Both the position numbers and the translations under genes were made by a program. Positions 1 to 7,542 of a stretch of DNA of 9,932 bases are shown here, piece after piece. The DNA is from JAAYAN01 sp964437215 (lineage in GTDB: Bacteria > Bacteroidota > Ignavibacteria > Ignavibacteriales > Melioribacteraceae). Where the stretch lies: assembly GCA_964437215.1 (NCBI GenBank), contig CAYTFZ010000095.1, positions 1 through 9,932 on the forward strand. The letters are read 5' to 3'. Numbering within the stretch: position 1 is the first letter of the stretch; the number at the start of each line of letters is the position of its first letter. The notes under the pieces were generated by a model, which was not told where the DNA came from, did not search any database, and saw only the letters and a list, made by a program, of their open reading frames with translations.

Positions 1-2
1 TG

Positions 3-35
3 GATACAGGAAAACTTATTGATATGTTTATTTAA
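3..35 (+). CDS. Possible 3' end of an upstream gene (partial)
   Basis: Reading the + strand from base 3 gives DTGKLIDMFI followed by TAA at 33-35, which looks like an ordinary protein C-terminus cut by the window edge. The only support is the plausible residue mix and a small hairpin with a T-run just after the stop. Ten residues do not identify a family. Frame 1 also stays open through this stretch, so the assignment is tentative. Confidence 0.3.
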   Translation, partial: DTGKLIDMFI

Positions 36-37
36 CT

Positions 38-56
38 CAGCTTGTTGCTGCTTTTT
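38..56 (+). terminator. Weak terminator-like hairpin after the upstream gene
   Basis: CAGC (38-41) and GCTG (47-50) can pair around a 5-base loop, followed by CTTTTT. The hairpin lies three bases after the possible upstream stop codon. The stem is only 4 bp, so efficient termination is doubtful. Confidence 0.25.
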
Positions 57-85
57 AAAATTTAATCGTTTTTAATTCCGCTTAA

Positions 86-129
86 TTCTTTTTCTCTTAC
101 TCTTTCCTCTTACTCTTACTCTCTTTTTC
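86..129 (+). repeat. G-free pyrimidine tract with three CTCTTACTCT copies upstream of valS
   Basis: Of 44 bases, 41 are C or T, none is G, and the only purines are A at 99, 112 and 118. The 10-mer CTCTTACTCT occurs exactly at 94-103, 107-116 and 113-122, the last two overlapping by four bases. It would lie in or near the valS 5' leader, 40 bases before the start codon. The role is unknown. An unstructured leader, a rut-like Rho loading site, or simple slippage-derived sequence are all possible. Confidence 0.6.
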
Positions 130-168
130 ATTATATTTCGCATTATTTTTTTGAATTAAAGGTCAAAA

Positions 169-2790
169 ATGCGTGTTAAAAATTTAGATGAAATCCCAAA
201 AGCCTATAACCCTGCTGATGTTGAAGATAAGTGGTACAAGTATTGGGAAGATAACCGGTTTTTCCATTCCGAGGTTGATAAGTCAAAGGAGCCTTATACA
301 ATTGTAATTCCGCCGCCGAATATTACCGGCATACTTCATCTCGGACATATTTTAAACAATACAATTCAGGATGTTTACATCCGCTACAAAAGGATGAAAG
401 GATTTAATTCCTGCTGGGTTCCGGGAACCGACCACGCTTCAATTGCCACTGAAGCAAAAGTTATTGGAATGTTAAAAGAAAAAGGAATTGACAAGTGGGA
501 ACTTGGGCGCGAGGAATTCTTAAAACATTGCCGCGAGTGGCAGGATAAATACGGCGGGATTATTTATAAGCAATTGCGCAAACTTGGCGTAAGCTGCGAT
601 TGGGAACGCGAACGGTTTACGATGGACGATCACTATTATAAAAAAGTGATTGAAGCATTTGTTGATCTTTACAAAAAAGGATTGATTTACCGGGGATACA
701 GAATGGTAAACTGGTGTCCCGCTTCAAAATCTGCAATTTCGGATGAAGAAGTTATTTATAAAAATGTTAACGGAAGTCTATGGTATTTAAAATATCCTGT
801 AAATGACAGCTCTGAATTTCTTGTAGTGGCAACAACGCGTCCCGAAACAATGCTCGGCGATACAGGAATTGCGGTTAATCCTAATGATGAAAGATTTAAA
901 CATTTAATCGGTAAATCAGTAATTCTTCCAATTGTCAACCGCGAAATCCCCATTTTCGGAGATGAATATGTTGATATGGAATTTGGAACCGGCGCGGTAA
1001 AAGTTACTCCCGCCCACGATATAAACGATTATGAAATGGCAAAACGGCATGATTTGAAGATGATAAACATTTTTAACGAAGATGCCACAACAAATAAAAA
1101 TGTACCTGAAGAATTCCAAAATCTTGACCGTTATGTTGTCCGCAAAAAAGTTGTTGCTAAATTCGAGGAACTTGGTTTGCTGCTTAAAACTGAAGATTAC
1201 AGCAATAAAGTAGGATATTCCGAAAGAGGCGGTGTACCGATTGAGCCTTATGTTTCGGAACAATGGTTTATGAAAATGGATGACTTGGTTAAACCTGCAC
1301 TGCAAGTAGTTAAAGACGGGAAAGTTAATTTTCATCCTGCTCACTGGGTAAAAACTTATGAACACTGGATGACAAACATTAAAGATTGGTGCATTTCGCG
1401 CCAGCTTTGGTGGGGACACAGAATTCCTGTCTGGTACCACAAAGATTCCGGTGAAATTTATTGCGAAGTTAATCCGCCAAAAGATATAGAAAACTGGCGG
1501 CAGGAAAACGATGTTCTCGATACCTGGACATCGAGCTGGCTTTGGGCGCAGGATGTATTCACTACCAAGGAAGAACAGGCATATTATTATCCTACAAATT
1601 TACTGGTAACAGCACCGGATATAATTTTCTTCTGGGTTGCGCGAATGATAATTGCAGGAATGGAATTTATGAAAGATGTTCCTTTCCGTGATGTTTATTT
1701 TACAAGCGTTATCCGCGATATGCAGGGAAGAAAAATGAGTAAATCACTCGGCAATTCGCCTGATCCGCTGGATGTAATTAAAGATTACGGCGCAGATGCT
1801 ATGAGGTTTACAATTATTAATATTGCACCGCTCGGGCAGGATGTTCTTTTCAGCACTGATAAATGTGAACTCGGCAGAAATTTTGCGAATAAGATTTGGA
1901 ACGCAGCGAGATTTCTTTTGATGAACGCGCAGGGTCTGGAATTAAGCGAAGATTTAAAAGACAAACACATTGATTTTACGGATAAATGGATAATCTCCAG
2001 ATTCCAGAATACAGTAAAGGAGCTCGATACAGCTTACGATAAATTTGATGTAACAGGCGCTACAAAAATTATATACGGATTTGTATGGAATGACTTCTGC
2101 GACTGGTATATCGAGCTTTCGAAAAACAGAATGTACTCGGATAATATCGAGGTGAAATCTGCGGTGCTTTCGCGCTCGCTCGCTCTTTTTGAAGATATGC
2201 TGAAAATTGTTCATCCGTTTATGCCGTTTATTACCGAAGAAATCTGGCAGCTTTTTGATGAAAGAAAAACCGGCGAAAGTATTTCTGTTACTGAGTTTCC
2301 GAAAGTTGATGAATCGTTGATAAACATTGAAGCAGAAAATGAAATCGAGTTTGTGCAGAATGTTATTACTGCAATACGAAATATCCGCGGCGAAATGAAT
2401 ATTGCTCCATCAAAACAGATAAATGTGATAATCAAAACAGATAAACTTAGCGACGTTCAAAAGCAGTATATTAAATCTTTAGGAAGGGTTGAAACCCTTG
2501 AATATGGAGCAGAAATTACCAAACCAAAAGCAAGCGCTTCGGCTGTTGTAAAAGGCGCTGAAATTTTTATTCCGCTTGAAGGATTGATTGATTTGAATGT
2601 TGAAAGACAAAGAATTGAAAAAGAAATAAACCGGCTTGAAGGCGGATTACGGGGAATTGACGCAAAACTTTCGAACGAGAAATTTGTAAGCAATGCCCCT
2701 GCCGACGTGGTTGAAAAAGAGAAAATCAAAAAAGCCGACTTTGAGTCATCACTGGCTAAGTTAAAGAATATTTTAGAAGATTTAAGATAA
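169..2790 (+). CDS. valS: Valine--tRNA ligase (ValRS)
   Basis: This cytoplasmic class I aminoacyl-tRNA synthetase charges tRNA-Val with valine using ATP. Visible parts, in order: the catalytic signature PPPNITG followed by HLGH (HIGH motif, residues 57-60); the CP1 editing domain with TTRPET (222-227), GTGAVKVTPAHD (273-284) and DYE (287-289), which hydrolyses mischarged Thr-tRNA-Val; KMSKS at 522-526; an anticodon-binding helical domain from about 605 (FMPFITEEIWQLF at 684-696); and a C-terminal coiled coil from about 805 to 873 that contacts the tRNA. The 873-residue length fits the shorter bacterial ValRS form. The ATG at 169 is chosen because AAAGG (158-162) lies six bases upstream and the N-terminus aligns with the usual family start. 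No neighbour is co-directional, so it appears monocistronic, ending at a strong hairpin. All catalytic and editing motifs are intact. Confidence 0.98.
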   Translation: MRVKNLDEIPKAYNPADVEDKWYKYWEDNRFFHSEVDKSKEPYTIVIPPPNITGILHLGHILNNTIQDVYIRYKRMKGFNSCWVPGTDHASIATEAKVIGMLKEKGIDKWELGREEFLKHCREWQDKYGGIIYKQLRKLGVSCDWERERFTMDDHYYKKVIEAFVDLYKKGLIYRGYRMVNWCPASKSAISDEEVIYKNVNGSLWYLKYPVNDSSEFLVVATTRPETMLGDTGIAVNPNDERFKHLIGKSVILPIVNREIPIFGDEYVDMEFGTGAVKVTPAHDINDYEMAKRHDLKMINIFNEDATTNKNVPEEFQNLDRYVVRKKVVAKFEELGLLLKTEDYSNKVGYSERGGVPIEPYVSEQWFMKMDDLVKPALQVVKDGKVNFHPAHWVKTYEHWMTNIKDWCISRQLWWGHRIPVWYHKDSGEIYCEVNPPKDIENWRQENDVLDTWTSSWLWAQDVFTTKEEQAYYYPTNLLVTAPDIIFFWVARMIIAGMEFMKDVPFRDVYFTSVIRDMQGRKMSKSLGNSPDPLDVIKDYGADAMRFTIINIAPLGQDVLFSTDKCELGRNFANKIWNAARFLLMNAQGLELSEDLKDKHIDFTDKWIISRFQNTVKELDTAYDKFDVTGATKIIYGFVWNDFCDWYIELSKNRMYSDNIEVKSAVLSRSLALFEDMLKIVHPFMPFITEEIWQLFDERKTGESISVTEFPKVDESLINIEAENEIEFVQNVITAIRNIRGEMNIAPSKQINVIIKTDKLSDVQKQYIKSLGRVETLEYGAEITKPKASASAVVKGAEIFIPLEGLIDLNVERQRIEKEINRLEGGLRGIDAKLSNEKFVSNAPADVVEKEKIKKADFESSLAKLKNILEDLR

Positions 2791-2795
2791 AATAA

Positions 2796-2826
2796 TTAAA
2801 GGCTGTTTTTTTTGAACAGCCTTTAA
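2796..2826. terminator. Bidirectional terminator between convergent valS and helicase genes
   Basis: A perfect 12-bp inverted repeat, TTAAAGGCTGTT (2796-2807) and AACAGCCTTTAA (2815-2826), surrounds a 7-base T-rich loop. It begins five bases after the valS stop. Each arm ends AT-rich (CTTTAA on either strand), and the minus-strand reading continues into TTATTTTA, so it can serve both converging transcripts. Neither strand has a long uninterrupted T-run after the stem. Confidence 0.75.
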
Positions 2827-2850
2827 AAATCAATTAAACTGGATTTTTAA
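2823..2850. terminator. Second AT-rich hairpin just after the helicase stop
   Basis: TTAAAAATC (2823-2831) pairs perfectly with GATTTTTAA (2842-2850) across a 10-base loop. It starts four bases past the helicase stop on the minus strand and overlaps the end of the bidirectional hairpin, so the two structures are mutually exclusive in part. At 9 bp with only one G-C pair it is a weak structure that may assist helicase mRNA 3' end formation. Confidence 0.4.
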
Positions 2851-2854
2851 TCTT

Positions 2855-4876
2855 TTACTTTCTGCTTTTCTTTGAATAAAAAGAATTATCGGAATTGCTT
2901 TTCCGCGATTTACGGTCTTTTTTATCTTTCCTGTCCGATTTCCTGCCTTCATTTTCATATTTTGCAGGTTTTCTGTCTTCATACCAGTTTTCGCGTCGTT
3001 TATCGGTTTTTCTTTCCGGACGATCATCCGATCTGCGGCTTCTTCTGTTATCCGATTCTCTTTCCGGTCTTCCGCCTGAACGTCTGTCACGGCGGTCTTC
3101 TGAGCGCCTCTCCGATCTTTCGCCTGAACCTCTTTCCGATCTATCGCTATAACGTTTTTCCGACCTTCCGCCGCCCGATCTGCCTTCGCGTCTGTCATCT
3201 CCACCCCTGCGTTCAGGTCTTTCATCGCGCGATCTTCTGTTTCTGGAATCGGATCTGCCCGAACCTCTGGATTTGCTTTCAGCAATTTCCACAGATATTT
3301 TTCTGTCTTTTCTCGTCTTGTTTTCGAAAGCATCTAAAATATTCTGTGTAAAAGATTTGTCTACTTCGAAAAACGAAAAAGTTTTTAAAATTTCAATTTC
3401 GCCAACTTCAATATCACGCAGACCTGTAAAATCGTTTATCATACCGATTATATTAACCGGTTTAATATCGTCCATTTTTCCTACATTTATAAAAAAGCGG
3501 GTATAATCGGAATTTCCGGTGCGTTCACGTTTATCTTTTTTCTTATCGCCCTGAATATTTATATCTCCAGTATTTTTATAGTATTCCAAAAATCTGTTAA
3601 ATTCAAGCGACACGAATTTTTTTATTAACTCTTCACGATCAAGCCATTCGAGCTTTTTATATATTGTCGGTAAGTATGATTCAATCTGCGTATCATCAAC
3701 TTCCACTTTTTCCATTCTGTCGATAAGATGGAAAAGCTGCTTTTCGCAGACTTCTTCGCCAACGGGTATTGAAGTAATGCTGAACTTTTTACCAATCTGT
3801 TTTTCTATATCCTGGATTTTTCTTTTTTCTTTAAGATTTGCAATAACAATTGAAGTACCCGATTTTCCGGCTCTGCCGGTTCTTCCGCTGCGGTGAGTGT
3901 AAATTTCGTTTTCGTCGGGCAGATTATAATTTATAACATGAGTTAAATGATCAACATCCAATCCGCGGGCTGCAACGTCAGTAGCAACAAGCAGTTTTAA
4001 ATGGCGGATACGAAATTTATTCATCACATTATCGCGTTGTGCCTGCGAAAGATCGCCGTGAAGCGCATCTGCATTATAACCGTCTTTCATCAAAAGATCG
4101 GCAACTTCCTGGGTTTCTTTACGGGTACGGCAAAAAACAATTCCGTAAATATCCGGATTAAAATCCACAATTCTTTTTAAAGCCAGATAACGGTCGCGGG
4201 CTTGAACAAAATATGCAAGGTGATTAACATTATCAGCGCCTGCGTTTTTTCGGCCTATAGTTATTTCAACGGGATTTTTTTGGAATTTTTCGGCTATTGC
4301 AACTACTTCTTTTGGCATTGTTGCCGAAAATAAATATGTGTTTTTCTCTTTTGGAGTTGTGCTTAAAATTGCATCAAGTTCATCGCGGAATCCCATATTA
4401 AGCATTTCATCGGCTTCATCCAGAACAACAGCTTTTATTTTCGAAATGTTTACAACCTTTCTGTTAATAAGGTCTAAAAGCCTGCCTGGCGTTGCCGAAA
4501 TTATATGCACACCCTGTTTAATAATTCTTATTTGATGTTCTATGCTGGCGCCGCCGAACACAGCAGCAATTTTAACTTGTTTGTATTTTGATAAATCAAT
4601 AAGATCATCGGCAATCTGTAAACATAATTCGCGGGTAGGACTAAGTATTAAATATTGTACATCTTTAGAGTTGCACTCTGTTTTTTGCAAAATAGGTATT
4701 CCAAATGCTGCTGTTTTTCCTGTTCCTGTCTGCGCCAAAGCTACAATATCAGTTTTATCGTTGCTTAAAAGCAAGGGAATTACCTCTTCCTGCACCGGCA
4801 TCGGATTTTTGAAACCGAGCTCCTGAACAGCTTTTAAAATATTGTTATCAATTCCCAATTCTTCAAAATTTTTCAT
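2855..4876 (-). CDS. deaD: DEAD-box ATP-dependent RNA helicase (DeaD/CsdA type) with DbpA-like RNA-binding domain and Arg-rich tail
   Basis: This enzyme unwinds RNA duplexes using ATP; relatives act in ribosome assembly and mRNA turnover, often at low temperature. RecA domain 1 has the Q motif (FKNPMPVQ, 22-29), AQTGTGKT (48-55), PTREL (80-84), DEAD (153-156) and SAT (184-186). RecA domain 2 has VFCRTRKE (247-254), ATDVAARGLD (298-307) and HRSGRTGR (328-335), so all motifs needed for activity are present. Residues about 457-520 (FFINVGKMDDIKP onward) match a DbpA-type RNA-binding domain. Residues 521-673 form a disordered tail with 32 Arg and 23 Asp/Glu in residues 541-630. The start is fixed by the canonical MKNFEELG opening. 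The best ribosome-binding site is 18 bases away and fits a short leader ORF instead. It converges with valS and lies in the same orientation as the upstream kinase gene. The exact paralogue (DeaD, CshA or RhlE-like) is inferred. Confidence 0.95.
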   Translation of the reverse strand: MKNFEELGIDNNILKAVQELGFKNPMPVQEEVIPLLLSNDKTDIVALAQTGTGKTAAFGIPILQKTECNSKDVQYLILSPTRELCLQIADDLIDLSKYKQVKIAAVFGGASIEHQIRIIKQGVHIISATPGRLLDLINRKVVNISKIKAVVLDEADEMLNMGFRDELDAILSTTPKEKNTYLFSATMPKEVVAIAEKFQKNPVEITIGRKNAGADNVNHLAYFVQARDRYLALKRIVDFNPDIYGIVFCRTRKETQEVADLLMKDGYNADALHGDLSQAQRDNVMNKFRIRHLKLLVATDVAARGLDVDHLTHVINYNLPDENEIYTHRSGRTGRAGKSGTSIVIANLKEKRKIQDIEKQIGKKFSITSIPVGEEVCEKQLFHLIDRMEKVEVDDTQIESYLPTIYKKLEWLDREELIKKFVSLEFNRFLEYYKNTGDINIQGDKKKDKRERTGNSDYTRFFINVGKMDDIKPVNIIGMINDFTGLRDIEVGEIEILKTFSFFEVDKSFTQNILDAFENKTRKDRKISVEIAESKSRGSGRSDSRNRRSRDERPERRGGDDRREGRSGGGRSEKRYSDRSERGSGERSERRSEDRRDRRSGGRPERESDNRRSRRSDDRPERKTDKRRENWYEDRKPAKYENEGRKSDRKDKKDRKSRKSNSDNSFYSKKSRK

Positions 4877-4887
4877 TTTATATCCAT
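4873..4887 (-). CDS. Candidate four-codon leader ORF (MDIK) overlapping the helicase start
   Basis: On the minus strand ATG GAT ATA AAA TGA reads from 4887 to 4873. Its TGA overlaps the helicase ATG as ATGA. The strong Shine-Dalgarno AAAAGGG (complement of 4895-4901) ends seven bases before this ATG, an ideal distance, but 18 bases before the helicase ATG. The helicase's own nearest purine signal is only GGA, inside the leader ORF. This layout suggests termination-reinitiation coupling. It is inferred from spacing alone, and a peptide this short leaves no conservation signal. Confidence 0.4.
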   Translation of the reverse strand: MDIK

Positions 4888-5156
4888 TTTTTTACCCTTT
4901 TGATATTTTCAAAAGAGTGATTTATAATTCATTTAATTCAAAAGAGAAACGATGAAATGTGTTCAGTTGAGGAAAGTAAACCAGGCATTTAAATAAAAAC
5001 TTCCAAATACAAGAAAACAAACAAAAAAAATCTCTAACGATATGTAAACATACAAAGAAATACGTTTTTATCATAAAACAATTTTTAAGGTAAAAAAAAC
5101 AGCCTTTATAACCCGTCTATATAATTAATAAGCACATTTCTGTCCGAACTGTTAAA
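4888..5156 (-). promoter_or_regulatory. AT-rich gap between kinase and helicase genes; probable helicase promoter and leader
   Basis: No gene is seen here. It holds the helicase leader on the minus strand, including two copies of CTCTTTTGAA (complements of 4908-4917 and 4937-4946, 29 bases apart), a small dyad TATGT-AA-ACATA (5041-5052) and an A8/T8 run near 5011-5018. No clear -35/-10 pair could be picked by eye. Long leaders are known for some cold-inducible helicase mRNAs, but no transcript start is shown here. Confidence 0.35.
5092..5108 (-). repeat. 17-base element shared with the valS terminator, 3' of the kinase gene
   Basis: Read on the minus strand this is TAAAGGCTG followed by eight T, identical over 17 bases to 2797-2813 in the valS terminator. 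In both places it lies downstream of a gene on that gene's own strand. Here the complementary arm is reduced to ACCTTAAAAA, leaving only a 4-bp AAGG/CCTT stem, so it looks like a decayed or partial terminator about 50 bases past the kinase stop. Confidence 0.45.
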
Positions 5157-7391
5157 TTATTTTGCAACATTAAATGTAACAGTAAACAATGAACCCGATC
5201 CTTTTTCACTTTGTGCTGTAATCTGGGCTTTATTGAGATCGCAATAATTTTTTACAAGTGTAAGTCCAAGTCCGTTTCCTTCGTATTTCCTTTCGTAAAC
5301 TTGCTCTTCTTGGGCAAACGGTTCGAAAAGCTCAGGTAAAAATTCTTTCGAAATTCCTATTCCGGTATCTTTTATTTCAACACAGACTTTCTTGTTTTTT
5401 TCTGTGTTATAAATCCTGACTGCTATTTCGCCTTCTTCTGTGTATTTCAATGCATTATCCAAAATGTGGCTGAATATCTGGAAAACCGAATAACCATCGG
5501 CATAAACGTTGCAATTTTCACTTTCATTATGCACTGTTATGCTTAGTTTTTTTTCTTTAGCATATTTGAAATATTCAATATACAAGGGTTCTATAATGTG
5601 TGAATAAAGATTAAACTCGTTAAAATCCGGCTGAAAAGATCCGGTTTGAATTTGAGTCATATCCAGAAATAGATTTATGGTGCGCAGAATTCTTTTTCCT
5701 GCTCGGTCAATTATTTTAAACGAATCGTTAAGATCGAAGTCAGTATCTAAATCGATTGAATCGCGTAATAAATTCGTAAAGCTTAAAATTGTGTTAATTG
5801 GGGTGCGTATCTGATGCGACATTTGCGATAGAAACTCCGGTTTAAGTACACCGGGTTTTTCGATGCTGCTTTTAATTTTCAATAATGCTTTTTTCTGTTC
5901 TGTTATATCTTCGGCAAAACCTTCAAAAATCGGCTGTTCATTTTCGTCGGTTACTTTTTTAAGATATAATTTAAGGAAAATTTCGCTCTTGTCTTTTCTT
6001 TGAGTTTTAATTTCGTAACCGTTAAGCTCTTTTGTTTTTTGAATATCCTTTAATATTTGTTCTTTTGAAGACTGCCAAAGTCTGTCCCTTTCTTCTTTGC
6101 TGGTGGAATTCAATTCATCAATATCTTTGTATCCAAGCATCGAAATAAATGCGGGATTTGCGATTTTTAAATTTAATACTGTATCTGCTTTGAATATTCC
6201 TATCATTGAATTTTCGTAAACACTGCGGTATTTTTCTTCGCTTTTGCGGATTGACTGTTCCGATAATTTTCTGCGGTGAATAGTTTTTAATAGCAAAATT
6301 ATGATTGTCATTAATAGCGCAATTATGGTTGTAACCTGAATAGCCAGCGAACTGTTATCGCGGAAAAATGAATAAGGTCTGTTGATAATTTCGCTGTTTT
6401 CCGGTAAGGAAGAAAGATTTATGCTGTATTTCTGCAGCATATTAAAATCGAACATAAATTTATTCGGACTTTCCATTTCCACGGGAATTTTTGAAGCAGG
6501 AATTCCGCTTAAAATTTTGTAAGCCATTTCGGCAGCTTTTTCACCTTGAATATAACCGCTGGTTAGTTTTCCGCCAACTATTCCTAATCCCAGATTAAAA
6601 TCCCAAGTGCCGTAAACCGGAACTTTTGAACTTTGCGAAATGCGTTTCATAATTTCGAGGTACGAAAAAGCGACATTATTGCTGTCGCGAATAAATATTG
6701 TATATAAAATTGCAGAATTTTGCGGAACAGCTTTAATGTTTTTTAAAAGCTCATTAATCCCTATTTTAGAATAAACTGTGAAATTCAGTTTATTCTTATA
6801 ATCAGGAATTATTTTTTCGATTTTATTTCTCACAGTAATACCGGTTTCGGTATTTTCAACAATAACAAACAGGTTTTTGGTTTCGGGATGAAGTTTTAAA
6901 ATAAGATTAATATTTTCTTTTATCGAAACAGCTTCATTAACACCGGTAATGTTGGTTTTATCTTTTAAAAAATCAGGTTCTAAAAAATTTTTTCCGCAAA
7001 AAACCAAAGGAATACCTTTAAACAATTCATCCCTATGCGAAAGAACGAGTTCTAAAGCATTGTCGTCGGAAGTGATTATAATATCGGGTTTTCTGTCTTT
7101 ATATTTGTAATCGAGCTGCGAATACAAAAGGTCGAAATATTCCTGACTGTAAAACCGTTTTGTATCCATATATTCATAGTTAATTACATAATCTTCGCGA
7201 TGTTCTTTAAATCTTTCTTCAATTGCCTGAGAAATATCATCTGTCCATTTATAACCCTGATGATACGAATGAATTACGAGAATTGATTTTTTACTAAAAG
7301 GAGATTTTTTTTGCGCAAAAATTAAAGTAGGAAAAACAGCAAGTAAAATTATAAAAAGAAGTACTAATTGTTGATTTTTTTTCCTTTTCAT
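5157..7391 (-). CDS. Hybrid sensor histidine kinase: periplasmic ABC-substrate-binding-like domain, TM, PAS, HisKA, HATPase
   Basis: This inner-membrane two-component sensor (744 residues from the ATG) should bind a small ligand outside and phosphorylate a response regulator inside. Order: signal peptide (1-27, ending LIFAQ); periplasmic domain about 36-335 resembling the ABC_sub_bind family (opening ILVIHSYHQGYKWTDD); one TM helix about 349-369; basic linker; PAS/PAC about 385-500 (ENSMIGIFKAD, EGFAEDITEQKK); HisKA with SHQIRTP (His526); HATPase with HILDNA (642-647), DTGIGIS (675-681), FEPF (689-692) and GNGLGL (705-710). The ATG at 7391 is preferred over in-frame TTG (7400) and GTG (7397) because the signal peptide follows directly; the ribosome-binding site is weak (GGTG). 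Gln replaces the usual Glu beside His526, and His replaces the first Asn of the N box. No receiver domain or response regulator lies nearby. The ligand is unknown. Confidence 0.92.
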   Translation of the reverse strand: MKRKKNQQLVLLFIILLAVFPTLIFAQKKSPFSKKSILVIHSYHQGYKWTDDISQAIEERFKEHREDYVINYEYMDTKRFYSQEYFDLLYSQLDYKYKDRKPDIIITSDDNALELVLSHRDELFKGIPLVFCGKNFLEPDFLKDKTNITGVNEAVSIKENINLILKLHPETKNLFVIVENTETGITVRNKIEKIIPDYKNKLNFTVYSKIGINELLKNIKAVPQNSAILYTIFIRDSNNVAFSYLEIMKRISQSSKVPVYGTWDFNLGLGIVGGKLTSGYIQGEKAAEMAYKILSGIPASKIPVEMESPNKFMFDFNMLQKYSINLSSLPENSEIINRPYSFFRDNSSLAIQVTTIIALLMTIIILLLKTIHRRKLSEQSIRKSEEKYRSVYENSMIGIFKADTVLNLKIANPAFISMLGYKDIDELNSTSKEERDRLWQSSKEQILKDIQKTKELNGYEIKTQRKDKSEIFLKLYLKKVTDENEQPIFEGFAEDITEQKKALLKIKSSIEKPGVLKPEFLSQMSHQIRTPINTILSFTNLLRDSIDLDTDFDLNDSFKIIDRAGKRILRTINLFLDMTQIQTGSFQPDFNEFNLYSHIIEPLYIEYFKYAKEKKLSITVHNESENCNVYADGYSVFQIFSHILDNALKYTEEGEIAVRIYNTEKNKKVCVEIKDTGIGISKEFLPELFEPFAQEEQVYERKYEGNGLGLTLVKNYCDLNKAQITAQSEKGSGSLFTVTFNVAK

Positions 7392-7542
7392 AAACACCAA
7401 TCATGTTCAAAGTATTTAATTACGAATGTAGTAAAAAAAAATATGTAAATCACGGATTCAAATCAAATTTTATAAGCTTTTCTGGAAAAAAATAAAAAAA
7501 ATATGTTAACTTTAAACATTGTTTTAAGAAAATGAGGGTTTT
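7392..7542. promoter_or_regulatory. Divergent intergenic region between kinase and agmatinase genes
   Basis: These 151 very AT-rich bases must contain both promoters. On the + side, an imperfect 19-base dyad, CTTTAAAC-ATT-GTTTTAAG (7510-7528, one mismatch), sits just before the agmatinase ribosome-binding site GAGGG (7534-7538), which lies four bases from its ATG. TAACTTTA (7507-7514) partly resembles the Bacteroidota -7 element TAnnTTTG, but no convincing partner was seen. On the minus side there is no clear promoter by eye. Confidence 0.4.

Noticed and set aside
1..168. T-box or other amino-acid-responsive riboswitch in front of valS
   Set aside because: No T-box AGGGTGGNACCGCG-like sequence, specifier loop or terminator/antiterminator pair is visible, and the leader is too short and pyrimidine-rich.
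916..1440. 174-codon open frame antisense to valS
   Set aside because: It lies wholly inside strongly conserved valS sequence, its product has no family character, and it is explained as a shadow of the sense codons.
2830..3333. 167-codon minus-strand frame and + strand frames over the helicase tail
   Set aside because: All arise from low-complexity Arg/Ser/Asp codons read in other frames. The products are equally low-complexity and no separate ribosome-binding site is evident.
7392..7400. Upstream TTG (7400) and GTG (7397) starts for the sensor kinase
   Set aside because: They add only three residues before an ATG directly followed by a standard signal peptide, so the ATG at 7391 is simpler. 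The weak ribosome-binding site does not decide the question.
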